A DNA stretch of 64,000 nt, from contig NZ_LMOZ01000002.1 in NCBI RefSeq assembly GCF_001423695.1, forward strand, positions 124,658 through 188,657. The letters are read 5' to 3'. Made by a program: the position numbers and the translations under genes. Source of the DNA: Leifsonia sp. Leaf336 (lineage in GTDB: Bacteria > Actinomycetota > Actinomycetes > Actinomycetales > Microbacteriaceae). The notes below the pieces were generated by a model. That model made no database searches and was not told where the DNA came from. It was given only the letters and a program-made list of their open reading frames with translations. Of the stretch, positions 1-6,988 are shown in pieces. Within the stretch, counting starts at the first letter, position 1. Every line of letters starts with the position of its first letter.

Positions 1-106
1 CCAGGCCCTTCTCCTCGTACAGGCGCAGCGTCGGCGCCGGCAGGTCTGCGAGTTCGGCTGCGACCGCGATGCTGTAAAGAGGTACGTCCCCTGGCCGGTC
101 CGTCAT
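1..106 (-). CDS. MerR-family regulator, N-terminal fragment (cut by window edge)
   Basis: Only the first 35 residues are in the window; the gene runs off the left edge. They read as a MerR winged-helix start (IAVAAELADLPAPTLRLYEE), the part that forms the helix-turn-helix. Proteins of this kind next to a small heat shock gene are usually HspR-like or close relatives controlling it. The gene is divergent from the small ORF and hsp20 that follow, so the 108 bp between them probably holds both promoters. I looked there for a canonical HAIR inverted repeat and did not find one, so HspR itself is not proven. The start is the ATG at 106-104. Confidence 0.75.
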   Translation of the reverse strand, partial: MTDRPGDVPLYSIAVAAELADLPAPTLRLYEEKGL

Positions 107-214
107 CCTTAGAGTTTCCTGTTAAGTGCAGAAATTGTCAAGGCATGGGTGTATTAAATCTCTATCAGACGCTGTAGGTAATCTCATTCGGATAGGGGAA
201 CGGGAGGCTCCGAG

Positions 215-508
215 ATGCAGACGGCGACCGAGACGACGACGGCAGGGTTCGCAGACCTGATCTGCTCCGACGCGGAGTTGCTGGAGGCCGAGTTCGCCGC
301 TCTGGTCGCACGCACCGGCTTGGAGCCTCCCACACGCGCCGGGTGCTCGGGGCCGGGAACAGCGGTACCCGGCGACCCGCCCTCGACGGTCTTCCGGGCG
401 GAGCGCAGAGCACCCCACGCGCGGATCCGTGCGGTCGCGCGGTGCCCTCCGGTCACCGAGGCCCGCTTGCAGCGCCCATCCCACGAGGCCGTACCCATCC
501 AACAATGA
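215..508 (+). CDS. Small conserved hypothetical protein upstream of hsp20
   Basis: A 97-residue protein whose ATG is preceded by GGGAGG about 7 bp upstream. The first 35 residues (with FADLICSDAELLEAEFAALV) look like a real acidic helical domain of a kind I recall as short conserved proteins in Microbacteriaceae. The C-terminal half is rich in Arg, Pro and Ala and may be poorly ordered. The stop codon overlaps the ribosome binding site of hsp20, 15 bp before its ATG, so the two are almost certainly co-transcribed and coupled. Function is unknown; a heat-shock accessory role is only suggested by position. Confidence 0.6.
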   Translation: MQTATETTTAGFADLICSDAELLEAEFAALVARTGLEPPTRAGCSGPGTAVPGDPPSTVFRAERRAPHARIRAVARCPPVTEARLQRPSHEAVPIQQ

Positions 509-523
509 AGGGAGATCACACCC

Positions 524-949
524 ATGGCCATGTCGTTCGATCCTTTCAGCCAGCTGGACAGGATCGCGCAGAGCGTCTTCGACACCAGCCGCCAGCCGCG
601 CATGATGCCGGTGGACCTGTCGCGTGAGGGCGACAAGTACCTGCTCAACGCGGACCTTCCGGGCATCGACCCGGGATCCATCGACATCGACCTCGACGGC
701 CACCTGCTGAGCATCCGCGCGCAACGCTCGGCGGGAGACCACTCGAACAGCCGCTGGCTGCTCCAGGAGCGGCCGTTCGGCAGCTACCTCCGCCAGTTCA
801 CGATCGGCGACGACGTCGACACCGACGCGATCAGCGCAAGCTACGACAACGGCGTGCTGAGCGTCTTGATCCCGATCGCCGAGCGCGCGAAGCCGCGCAA
901 GGTCGACGTGGAGTCGGCGGGCACCGGACGCAAGGCTGTCACCGCCTGA
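524..949 (+). CDS. Hsp20/alpha-crystallin family small heat shock protein
   Basis: This 141-residue protein is an ATP-independent holdase that binds unfolding proteins in the cytoplasm. The N-terminus (MSFDPFSQLDRIAQSVFD) is the usual variable arm. An alpha-crystallin domain follows from about residue 30, beginning PVDLSREGDKYLLNADLPGI and ending with the beta-strand NGVLSVLIPIAERAKPRKV, which carries the conserved G-V-L motif. Length is normal for bacterial Hsp20. A second in-frame ATG two codons in is possible, but AAGGGAG sits well for the first. The gene follows a small ORF by 15 bp and lies opposite a MerR-type regulator, a usual arrangement for heat-inducible sHsp genes. Confidence 0.93.
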   Translation: MAMSFDPFSQLDRIAQSVFDTSRQPRMMPVDLSREGDKYLLNADLPGIDPGSIDIDLDGHLLSIRAQRSAGDHSNSRWLLQERPFGSYLRQFTIGDDVDTDAISASYDNGVLSVLIPIAERAKPRKVDVESAGTGRKAVTA

Positions 950-1025
950 GCCGCGATCCGCGAGCGGGGCTCCACGCCGGTGAAGGCCGGACCGCATGAT
1001 GCGGGCGGCGCGCCGCGCTCGCGAT

Positions 1026-1125
1026 GATCGGCTCGCCATGTTCGCGCGCGAGCGGAGGAGATCCAGGCTAAGCAGCCCCGGATCTCCTCCGCTCGCCGTC
1101 ATTCCCGGGCGTGTCCGAGCCGATC
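1026..1125. repeat. Nested inverted repeats in the hsp20 downstream gap
   Basis: The gap 950-1265 has no convincing gene. It contains two nested perfect inverted repeats: a 17-bp inner pair (1048-1064 with 1080-1096, GCGAGCGGAGGAGATCC and its complement, 15-bp loop) and a 10-bp outer pair (1026-1035 with 1116-1125, GATCGGCTCG and its complement). A further partial copy of the inner arm lies at 1122-1131. The inner hairpin could act as a terminator for the converging genes, but no T-tract follows. The nesting is more than a terminator needs and may mark a small palindromic intergenic element. Confidence 0.6.
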
Positions 1126-1265
1126 TCCTCCGTTGGCGACAACCCGGCGCTCGACCTCCCGGCGGCGCGGGGATGACGCCCCCGCGGACCCCGGGACCGG
1201 GACGCCCGGACCGGCCGCCCCGCAGCTGCAGGGGCGGGCACGGCCGATCCAGGCGACGGCACGCG

Positions 1266-1544
1266 TCAGCCGTTGACGTTCGACAGCGCCGCGCCGAGCG
1301 CGACCCCGTAGATGATCGAGACGATGATGCCGAGCGCGACGAGGATGGCGCCGACGATGATGCCGGCCTTCGCGATGCCGTTCGAGTAGCCGGCCTTCTT
1401 CGACTGGCTGGAGGCCACGATGCTGATGATCAGGCCGATCAGCGGGAGGATGATCGCCAGCACCAGGCCGACGATCCCGAGGGTCTTGCCCGGGTAGTCG
1501 CCGGACGGCGCGGAGGACTGCTGGTACGGGGAGGTGTCGCTCAT
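1266..1544 (-). CDS. Small two-helix membrane protein, DUF4190-like
   Basis: The start is the ATG at 1544-1542, since GAAAGGAA lies just upstream; the longer reading has no ribosome site. The 92-residue product has a short polar N-terminus rich in Ser, Pro and Gln, then two hydrophobic segments (about residues 23-44 and 58-82) joined by a basic loop SSQSKKAGYSNG. This Gly/Ile-rich two-helix layout matches the DUF4190 type of actinobacterial membrane proteins of unknown function. It stands alone between the hsp20 gene and a sigma-factor operon. Confidence 0.75.
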   Translation of the reverse strand: MSDTSPYQQSSAPSGDYPGKTLGIVGLVLAIILPLIGLIISIVASSQSKKAGYSNGIAKAGIIVGAILVALGIIVSIIYGVALGAALSNVNG

Positions 1545-1678
1545 CGAGTTCCTTTCAACGGGTACAGGGCGCTGGGCCAGCGGTGACACCGTGCCGAGCG
1601 CACACAGTCTGACGGCACAGGAGCCTCACCGCAACCACCTGGGAATGGGGAATGGAGAAATCCTCGTAATGTGCGTGC

Positions 1679-1774
1679 TCACGGCTGGTCGAGCCCGAGC
1701 TCCACGGCCCAGCTGATGTCGACCGTGTGGGTCGGCGGGAGTTCGGTCGCGTCGGGTCGGATGGATGGATTCAT
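1679..1774 (-). CDS. 31-residue peptide coupled to the sigma-factor operon
   Basis: A very short ORF starting with ATG at 1774-1772. It begins 5 bp after the stop codon of the upstream membrane protein, with GGAAAGG at the right distance inside the end of that gene, so it looks translationally coupled. The peptide begins MNPSIRPDATELPPTHTVDI and ends in an acidic, leucine-rich tail. It has no signal sequence and no cysteine. I recognise no family. The good ribosome site and tight spacing are the main arguments that it is real. Confidence 0.45.
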   Translation of the reverse strand: MNPSIRPDATELPPTHTVDISWAVELGLDQP

Positions 1775-1779
1775 GGGCG

Positions 1780-2283
1780 TCACCTTTCCAGTGCCAGGTC
1801 GAGGTCGGAGCAGAACTTCTCGTCGGTGCGGGTGTCGGCGGCGTTCCTCGGGAAGACCGCCGGCACGTTGTCGGGGCGCACGCACACCACGAGGGGTGGC
1901 ACGCCGGTGCTGTCGCTGAGGATGCCGGCGGTCCACGCGGAGGAGCAGAGGTCGACGGCGCTGGCGGCGCGGTCGGCGGGTGTCGGGATCTGCGACGTGC
2001 CGTCGGGGCCGGTCTGCTCGTCGGGGAGGCCGACTTGCGTGTAGCGGGAGTCGACGCTGTCGGCGCTGTAGCAGTACGCGGACCGGGTCTGCTGCACGTG
2101 CGGGGCGAGCGTGACCCAGGCCAGGCTGCCCGCGCCGAGCACGACGGCGGCTCCCGCGGCCGCCGCGATCATGCGGGCGCGCTTCTTCTGCGTGCGCGTG
2201 TACCGGGTCACGCGGTCGTCGAGGAGGGCCGCGATCCGGGCGTCGGCCCCGGAGGGGAGCAGGGGTGCTGAGTTCATCGCCAT
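1780..2283 (-). CDS. Membrane-anchored protein following an ECF sigma factor, anti-sigma-like
   Basis: A 167-residue protein with about 35 cytoplasmic residues (including DARIAALLDDRVTRYTRTQK), one hydrophobic segment (about residues 38-60) and an external domain with four cysteines (AYCYS, DLCSS, VVCVR, KFCSD), perhaps two disulfides. It starts 4 bp after the sigma-factor stop, using the GAGGAG that overlaps it. Position and one-membrane topology suggest an anti-sigma factor or signal-sensing partner. It lacks the HxxxCxxC zinc motif of classical ZAS anti-sigma factors, so the role is inferred from context only. Confidence 0.65.
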   Translation of the reverse strand: MAMNSAPLLPSGADARIAALLDDRVTRYTRTQKKRARMIAAAAGAAVVLGAGSLAWVTLAPHVQQTRSAYCYSADSVDSRYTQVGLPDEQTGPDGTSQIPTPADRAASAVDLCSSAWTAGILSDSTGVPPLVVCVRPDNVPAVFPRNAADTRTDEKFCSDLDLALER

Positions 2284-2287
2284 GCGG

Positions 2288-2860
2288 TCAGCTCCTCGGT
2301 CCCAGTTCGCTCTGCAGCCGAACCCGCATGCGCGAGAGGCGGTTGCGCACGGAGCCGTGCTTCAGGCCGAGCGCGGCGGCGGCCTCCTTGTAGGTGAGCT
2401 CTTCGACCAGGCAGAGGCGGAAGATCTCCTGGTCGACGGCCGGCAGCCGGAGGACGACCTCGCGGACGAGGCCCATCGCCTCGTCCAGCGCGGCGAGGTC
2501 TTCGGCCGACGCGCGGCCGGAAGGCGGGTCGGCGGCATCCAGCGGCTCGGCGGTCCTCCGCTGGATGGCGCGCAGGCGGTTGCGGCTGAGGTTCTTGACC
2601 GTGACGACGAGCCAGGGGAGGACGGAGACGCCGTAGAGCTGTACCTCGCGGCGGCGCGTCCAGAGTGTCAGGAACGCATCGGCGGTCATCTCTTCGGCGT
2701 CCGGCCGTGAGCGGAGGACGCCGTACGCGTTCCAGTACACGCTGCCGCCGTGCCGGCGGTACAGCTCGGTCAGGGCGTCGCGGTCGCCGTGCCGCAGCCG
2801 TTCGACGGCAGGCCGGTCGTCGACCGAGCTCCCCGTCGATTCGGGCGTTGGCGCGTACAC
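2288..2860 (-). CDS. ECF-type RNA polymerase sigma factor
   Basis: This 190-residue protein has the two domains of group 4 sigma factors. Region 2 (about residues 20-85) includes ALTELYRRHGGSVYWNAYGV and the -10-binding part DAEEMTADAFLTLWTRR. After an Ala/Pro-rich linker comes region 4 with RLPAVDQEIFRLCLVEELTY and the recognition helix-turn-helix KEAAAALGLKHGSVRNRLSR. I chose the GTG at 2860-2858 because GGCGGAGGGGG lies directly upstream; the longer ORF start has no ribosome site. It is followed by a coupled membrane protein, the usual sigma/anti-sigma order, so it probably responds to an envelope signal. Confidence 0.9.
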   Translation of the reverse strand: MYAPTPESTGSSVDDRPAVERLRHGDRDALTELYRRHGGSVYWNAYGVLRSRPDAEEMTADAFLTLWTRRREVQLYGVSVLPWLVVTVKNLSRNRLRAIQRRTAEPLDAADPPSGRASAEDLAALDEAMGLVREVVLRLPAVDQEIFRLCLVEELTYKEAAAALGLKHGSVRNRLSRMRVRLQSELGPRS

Positions 2861-3105
2861 GGGTCCCCCTCCGCCGATTCTGCGTCTCACTTACATCATG
2901 TCCGCTCGCGCGGATTCGTCTCACGGCCGTCCAGGAGGCGCGGTCTCCGCTCCGCCGGCTCGAATGTGCGCGCGGACGGATGCGTCTCAAAACGGTCCTC
3001 CACTCCGGCGTGTCGCCAGTGGCCCGTTGCATGGAACCGACGATTCCGGCTTGACTGAGGAGCCGGCTGTGGTCGGCTGATGGATTCGCTGCGGGGGGAG
3101 TGACC

Positions 3106-3702
3106 TTGGGAAGACGCGCGCGAGCGGCCGCGGGGGCGGCCGTTCTCGGCCTGTCGATCACAGTGACGGCGCTGGGGGCGAGCGCCGCGAGCGCGGCCGG
3201 GCCGGCGGTGGCGCCACCGCCGGCCGCGGCCGCCGGCGAGAGCTGCTGGTACGCGGTCGACACCGGCCAGAGCCTGTGCGTGACGACGGGGGAGGACCTT
3301 GTCGCGGCGGTCGCCGAGGAGAAGGGCGTGCTGCTGATCATCCCGAACGGCGAGACCGTCTCCGGGCGGAAGGTCGACGCACGCAGGGAGGCCGCGCTCG
3401 CGCCGGCGGGCCTCCTCGCCAGCACGGCCGTGTCGACCATCTACGACGACAACAACTACGGGGGCGGCTCGTACACGATGTCGGTCTCGAGTGGCAGCTG
3501 CGCGACCACCGCATTCGGCTTCACCGACATCGGCCCGCTCGGCTGGTACAACCGTGTCTCGTCGTTCAAGAGCTACGGCGGCTGCAAGACGGCGCTGTTC
3601 AGCAGCACCAACTACGGCGGATCGACCACCGGTTACTCCACGTCGCTGAGCTCGGTCGGGTCGATGAACGACCTCGCCAAGTCCTGGAGAGTCTCCGGCT
3701 GA
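3106..3702 (+). CDS. Secreted beta/gamma-crystallin-like protein, peptidase inhibitor I36 type
   Basis: An Ala-rich signal peptide (about residues 1-36, with AAVLGLSITVTALGASAASA) precedes a 160-residue exported protein. The C-terminal 85 residues carry the crystallin Greek-key pattern: YDDNNYGGGSYTM, then GWYNRVSSFKSYGG, then FSSTNYGG and NDLAKSWRV. This is the layout of the I36 inhibitor/crystallin family of actinomycetes. Two Cys pairs could form disulfides. I prefer the TTG at 3106 (GGGGGAG 5 bp upstream) over the GTG at 3100, which abuts the purine run. Target proteases are unknown. Confidence 0.8.
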   Translation: MGRRARAAAGAAVLGLSITVTALGASAASAAGPAVAPPPAAAAGESCWYAVDTGQSLCVTTGEDLVAAVAEEKGVLLIIPNGETVSGRKVDARREAALAPAGLLASTAVSTIYDDNNYGGGSYTMSVSSGSCATTAFGFTDIGPLGWYNRVSSFKSYGGCKTALFSSTNYGGSTTGYSTSLSSVGSMNDLAKSWRVSG

Positions 3703-3745
3703 CCCTCCCGCGGCATTCGCCGCGCCAGCGGAGGCCGGATGACCG

Positions 3746-3786
3746 CGACGGTCGGGAGGTGAAGGGGGTTCGCCTCCCGACCGTCG
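3746..3786 (+). terminator. Stem-loop terminator candidate
   Basis: A perfect 14-bp inverted repeat (3746-3759 with 3773-3786, CGACGGTCGGGAGG and its complement) with a 13-bp loop lies 44 bp after the crystallin-like gene. No T-run follows, as is common for high-GC actinobacterial terminators. It isolates the gene from the aromatic catabolic operon downstream. Confidence 0.6.
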
Positions 3787-3840
3787 GCGGGGCACCGCGA
3801 GCGCGGAGATGGCGCACGTGGAGGTGGTCGCAGGGTGCGG

Positions 3841-3854
3841 GATGATATACGATC
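3841..3854. promoter_or_regulatory. Candidate GntR operator before the homoprotocatechuate operon
   Basis: The site reads GATGATATACGATC, an imperfect palindrome around TATA, 50 bp before the first gene of the operon. A near-identical site (12 of 14 bases) lies at 5500-5513 before the third gene. Both are the AT-rich part of their promoter, and a FadR/VanR-type GntR gene sits in the same operon, so they are probably its binding sites. Confidence 0.55.
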
Positions 3855-3904
3855 CTCACGGGGCGATCGGCTCCTTCTCCTTACGCCGTCGAAGGGAGCC
3901 ATCG

Positions 3905-4690
3905 GTGCTCGACAGCCCGACCATCCAGGCCATCGCGGACGAGCTCGCGACCGCTGAACGGGATCGCACGACCGTCCCGCTGCTGACCGCCCGCCACCCC
4001 GGCATGACCGTGGAGGACTCCTACGCCGTGCAGCGCGTCTGGGTCGAACGCGGCCTCGCCGCCGGCCGACGGCTCGTCGGCCGCAAGATCGGCCTGACCT
4101 CCAAGGTCATGCAGCAGGCGACCGGCATCACGGAGCCCGACTACGGGGCGATCTTCGCCGACATGGTCTACGAGACCGGTGCGGTGATCCCGTTCGACCA
4201 GTACTCGAACGTGCGCATCGAGGTCGAGCTCGCATTCGTGCTGGCCCGCCCGCTCGCGGGCCCCGACGTGACCCTGTTCGACGTGCTCGACGCCACGAAG
4301 TACGTGGTTCCCGCGCTCGAGATCCTGTCGTCGCGCATCGAGCTGCAGGGGCGCACCATCGTCGACACGATCTCCGACAACGCGGCGATGGGCGGCATGG
4401 TGGTCGGCGGTCGCCCGGTGGCGGTGGATGCGGTCGACCTGCGCTGGGTCGGCGCCCTCCTCTACCGCAACGAGATCATCGAGGAGTCCGGCGTCGCCGC
4501 GGCCGTGCTCGACCATCCCGCCGCGGGCGTCGCCTGGCTCGCGAACAAGCTCGCGCAGCACGGCACGCGTCTGGAGGCCGGCGACATCGTCCTGGCCGGG
4601 TCCTTCACGCGCCCGATGTGGGTCGAGCGCGGCGACACCATCCACGCCGACTACGGAACCCTGGGAGCCGTGACATGCCGATTCAACTGA
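3905..4690 (+). CDS. hpaH: 2-oxo-hept-4-ene-1,7-dioate hydratase (HpaH-like)
   Basis: This 261-residue enzyme should add water to 2-oxohept-4-ene-1,7-dioate to give 4-hydroxy-2-oxoheptanedioate, the substrate of the next gene product. It has the fumarylacetoacetate-hydrolase-like fold of the HpaH/MhpD hydratases: RLVGRKIGLTSKVMQQATGI near residue 60, the metal-binding region RIEVELAFVLARPL, and PALEILSSRIEL. Length fits the family (about 267). The GTG at 3905 is chosen because GAAGGGA lies 9 bp upstream; the longer reading covers the operator and lacks a ribosome site. It overlaps the aldolase gene by 16 bp. Related hydratases for other 2-hydroxydienoates look similar; the neighbours decide the substrate. 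Confidence 0.88.
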   Translation: MLDSPTIQAIADELATAERDRTTVPLLTARHPGMTVEDSYAVQRVWVERGLAAGRRLVGRKIGLTSKVMQQATGITEPDYGAIFADMVYETGAVIPFDQYSNVRIEVELAFVLARPLAGPDVTLFDVLDATKYVVPALEILSSRIELQGRTIVDTISDNAAMGGMVVGGRPVAVDAVDLRWVGALLYRNEIIEESGVAAAVLDHPAAGVAWLANKLAQHGTRLEAGDIVLAGSFTRPMWVERGDTIHADYGTLGAVTCRFN

Positions 4691-5484
4691 CCCCGACGCC
4701 GACCTTCGCCGACCGACTCGGGGAGGCCGAACGCACGCTGTACGGGATGTGGTCGTGCGGCGGCAGCCCGCTCGTCGCCGAGATCTGCGCGGGCAGCGGC
4801 CTGGACGTCCTGCTCATCGACGGCGAGCACTCGCCGGTCGGGCTGGAGTCGATCCTCACCCAGCTGCAGGCGGTCGCCGCCTACCCGGTGACGCCGATCG
4901 TGCGCGCACCCATCGGCGACGCCGTCATCCTCAAGCAGCTGCTCGACCTCGGGGCCCAGAACATCCTCGTGCCGATGGTCGACAGCGTCGAGCAGGCGGA
5001 GGCGATGGTGCGCGCGGTGCGCTATCCGCCGCTCGGTGTGCGCGGCGTCGGAAGCGCACTGGCCCGATCGTCGCGCTGGAGCCGCATCCCGGACTACCTG
5101 GCCCGCGCTCACGAGCTGGTGTCGCTGACCGTGCAGATCGAGACGGCGGAGGCGCTCGCCGTGGCCGATGAGATCGCTGCGGTGGAGGGTGTCGACGCGC
5201 TGCTGGTCGGCCCGGCCGATCTGGCGGCCTCCCTGGGGTTGCTCGGGCAGCAGAACCACCCGGACGTCGTCGCAGCCGTCGAGGGGGTGATCCGGGCCGG
5301 CCATGCGGCCGGCACCCCGGTCGGCGTCAACGCGTTCGACGCTGCTGTCGCCGACCGCTACGCGGAGGCGGGGGCCGACTACCTGCTCGTGGGCTCGGAC
5401 GTGACCCTCCTGGCGCGCGCTTCGGAGGCCCTCACCGACCGCTTCATCGGCACGGCTGCGGGCCCGGCCGCAGCGAGCTACTGA
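4675..5484 (+). CDS. hpaI: 4-hydroxy-2-oxoheptane-1,7-dioate aldolase (HpaI-like)
   Basis: A 269-residue class II aldolase of the HpcH/HpaI family, which should split 4-hydroxy-2-oxoheptanedioate into pyruvate and succinate semialdehyde. Family signatures are GMWSCGGSPLVAEICAGSGL at the N-terminus, LLIDGEHSP with the catalytic-loop His, NILVPMVDSVEQAEAMVRA, the RYPPLGVRGVG loop, and VQIETAEA with the metal-binding Glu, followed by the second metal ligand region LLVGPADLAASLG. The ATG at 4675 lies inside the end of hpaH with GGGAG upstream, so the two are coupled. A longer reading from 4618 has no ribosome site. Confidence 0.9.
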   Translation: MPIQLTPTPTFADRLGEAERTLYGMWSCGGSPLVAEICAGSGLDVLLIDGEHSPVGLESILTQLQAVAAYPVTPIVRAPIGDAVILKQLLDLGAQNILVPMVDSVEQAEAMVRAVRYPPLGVRGVGSALARSSRWSRIPDYLARAHELVSLTVQIETAEALAVADEIAAVEGVDALLVGPADLAASLGLLGQQNHPDVVAAVEGVIRAGHAAGTPVGVNAFDAAVADRYAEAGADYLLVGSDVTLLARASEALTDRFIGTAAGPAAASY

Positions 5485-5499
5485 TGCGGACTGCCGATG

Positions 5500-5513
5500 G
5501 ATCATATACAATC
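5500..5513. promoter_or_regulatory. Second candidate GntR operator, internal promoter
   Basis: The site reads GATCATATACAATC and differs from the upstream site at 3841-3854 in two bases. It sits in the 70-bp gap before the FAH/RraA fusion gene, the only sizeable gap inside the operon, and is AT-rich against a very GC-rich background. It suggests an internal promoter under the same regulator. Confidence 0.5.
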
Positions 5514-5554
5514 GTGAATATGTTCCGCACATCCCCGACGACGAGGAGCCTCCT

Positions 5555-6988
5555 GTGAGCGCCATCGGCCTGCCAGGCAAGATCATCGCGGTGCACCTGA
5601 ACTACCGCTCGCGTGCCGCGCAGCGCGGCCGCACCCCGGCGCAGCCGTCGTACTTCTTCAAGCCGACGTCGTCGGTCGCCGCCACCGGCGGCGAGCTCGA
5701 ACGGCCCGCGGGCACCGAGCTGCTGGCCTTCGAGGGAGAGATCGCCCTGATCATCGGCCGGCCCACCCGCCGGGTCACGCCCGAGGAGGGCTGGGCGGCC
5801 GTCTCAGGCGTCACCGCGGCCAATGACTTCGGGCTCTACGATCTGCGGGCCGCCGATAAGGGCTCGAACGTCCGCTCGAAAGGCGGCGACGGCTTCACGC
5901 CGCTGGGGCCGGAGGCCATCGCTGCCGCATCCGTCGCGCCCGACGCCCTGCGCGTGCGCACCTGGCTGAACGGCGAGCTCGTGCAGGAGGGCACGACCGA
6001 CGACCTGCTGTTCCCGTTCGGGCAGCTCGTCGCCGACCTCTCGCAGCTGATGACCCTGGAGCCGGGCGACGTCATCCTCACCGGCACCCCGGCCGGATCG
6101 TCGGTCACGCAGCCCGGCGACGTGGTCGAGGTGGAGGTCGACGCCCCGACCGCTCCCGGCGCCCCGACCTCCGGTCGCCTGGTCACACGCATCACCGAGG
6201 GCCGCGTGCCGTTCGGCGACTTCGGCACCAAGCCGAGCGTCGACGACCTCCAGCGGTCCGAAGCGTGGGGAAACCCGCCTGCGCCCGCGTTCGTCCTGAC
6301 GCCCGAACTCCGGGAGAGGCTCGCCTCCGTCGCGACCGCCACGCTCAGCTCCCAGCTGCGCAAGCGCGGTCTGAACAACGTGAGCATCGACGGCCTGACC
6401 TCCACCCGCCCCGAGGCGAAGGTGATCGGCACGGCGCGCACGCTGCGCTTCGTGCCGAACCGGGAGGACCTCTTCGCCAGCCACGGCGGCGGCTACAACG
6501 CCCAGAAGCGCGCGTTCGACGCCGTCGGCGCCGGCGACGTGCTGGTCATCGAGGCTCGAGGCGAGCGTGGCAGCGGCACCGTGGGCGACGTGCTCGCGCT
6601 GCGCGCGCAGGTCAACGGCGCGGCAGGCATCGTCACCGACGGCGGCGTGCGCGACCTCGCCGTCGTCGCCGCGCTCGACATCCCGACCTACTCCGCCGGA
6701 CCGCACCCGGCTGTGCTCGGCCGCAAGCACGTGCCGTGGGACACCGACCTCACGATCGCCTGCGGCGGCGCCACGGTGCAGCCCGGCGACGTGATCGTGG
6801 GTGACGCCGACGGTCTGCTCGTCATCCCGCCCTCCCTCGTCGAGGAGGTCGTGGCCGACGCCATCGAGCAGGAGCGCGAAGAGGAGTTCATCGCCGAGAT
6901 GGTCGCGGCCGGCGAGAAGGTCGATGGCCTCTTCCCGATGAACGCCGCCTGGAAAGAGAGGTATGCCGCATGGCTGACACAGCGGTGA
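5555..6988 (+). CDS. Fumarylacetoacetate hydrolase-family / RraA-family fusion protein
   Basis: A 477-residue, two-domain protein. Residues 1-225 are a fumarylacetoacetate-hydrolase-family domain: YFFKPTSSV, the acidic metal site LLAFEGEIALIIGR, VTAANDFGLYDL, and DVILTGTPAGSSVTQPGDVV. Residues 250-470 are an RraA/HMG-aldolase-like domain: LRERLASVATATLSSQLRKR, VGAGDVLVIEARGE, AGIVTDGGVRDLAVV with the Arg/Asp site, and GDVIVGDADGLLVIP. In the homoprotocatechuate pathway HpaG decarboxylates OPET and isomerises the product using two FAH domains; here one may be replaced by RraA, a family that includes oxaloacetate decarboxylases. That assignment is inference. The GTG start has GAGGA upstream. 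Confidence 0.85.
   Translation: MSAIGLPGKIIAVHLNYRSRAAQRGRTPAQPSYFFKPTSSVAATGGELERPAGTELLAFEGEIALIIGRPTRRVTPEEGWAAVSGVTAANDFGLYDLRAADKGSNVRSKGGDGFTPLGPEAIAAASVAPDALRVRTWLNGELVQEGTTDDLLFPFGQLVADLSQLMTLEPGDVILTGTPAGSSVTQPGDVVEVEVDAPTAPGAPTSGRLVTRITEGRVPFGDFGTKPSVDDLQRSEAWGNPPAPAFVLTPELRERLASVATATLSSQLRKRGLNNVSIDGLTSTRPEAKVIGTARTLRFVPNREDLFASHGGGYNAQKRAFDAVGAGDVLVIEARGERGSGTVGDVLALRAQVNGAAGIVTDGGVRDLAVVAALDIPTYSAGPHPAVLGRKHVPWDTDLTIACGGATVQPGDVIVGDADGLLVIPPSLVEEVVADAIEQEREEEFIAEMVAAGEKVDGLFPMNAAWKERYAAWLTQR

Noticed and set aside
107-214. HspR-type HAIR operator before hsp20
   Set aside because: I searched for CTTGAGT-N7-ACTCAAG and found only weak partial matches such as CTTAGAGT near 108.
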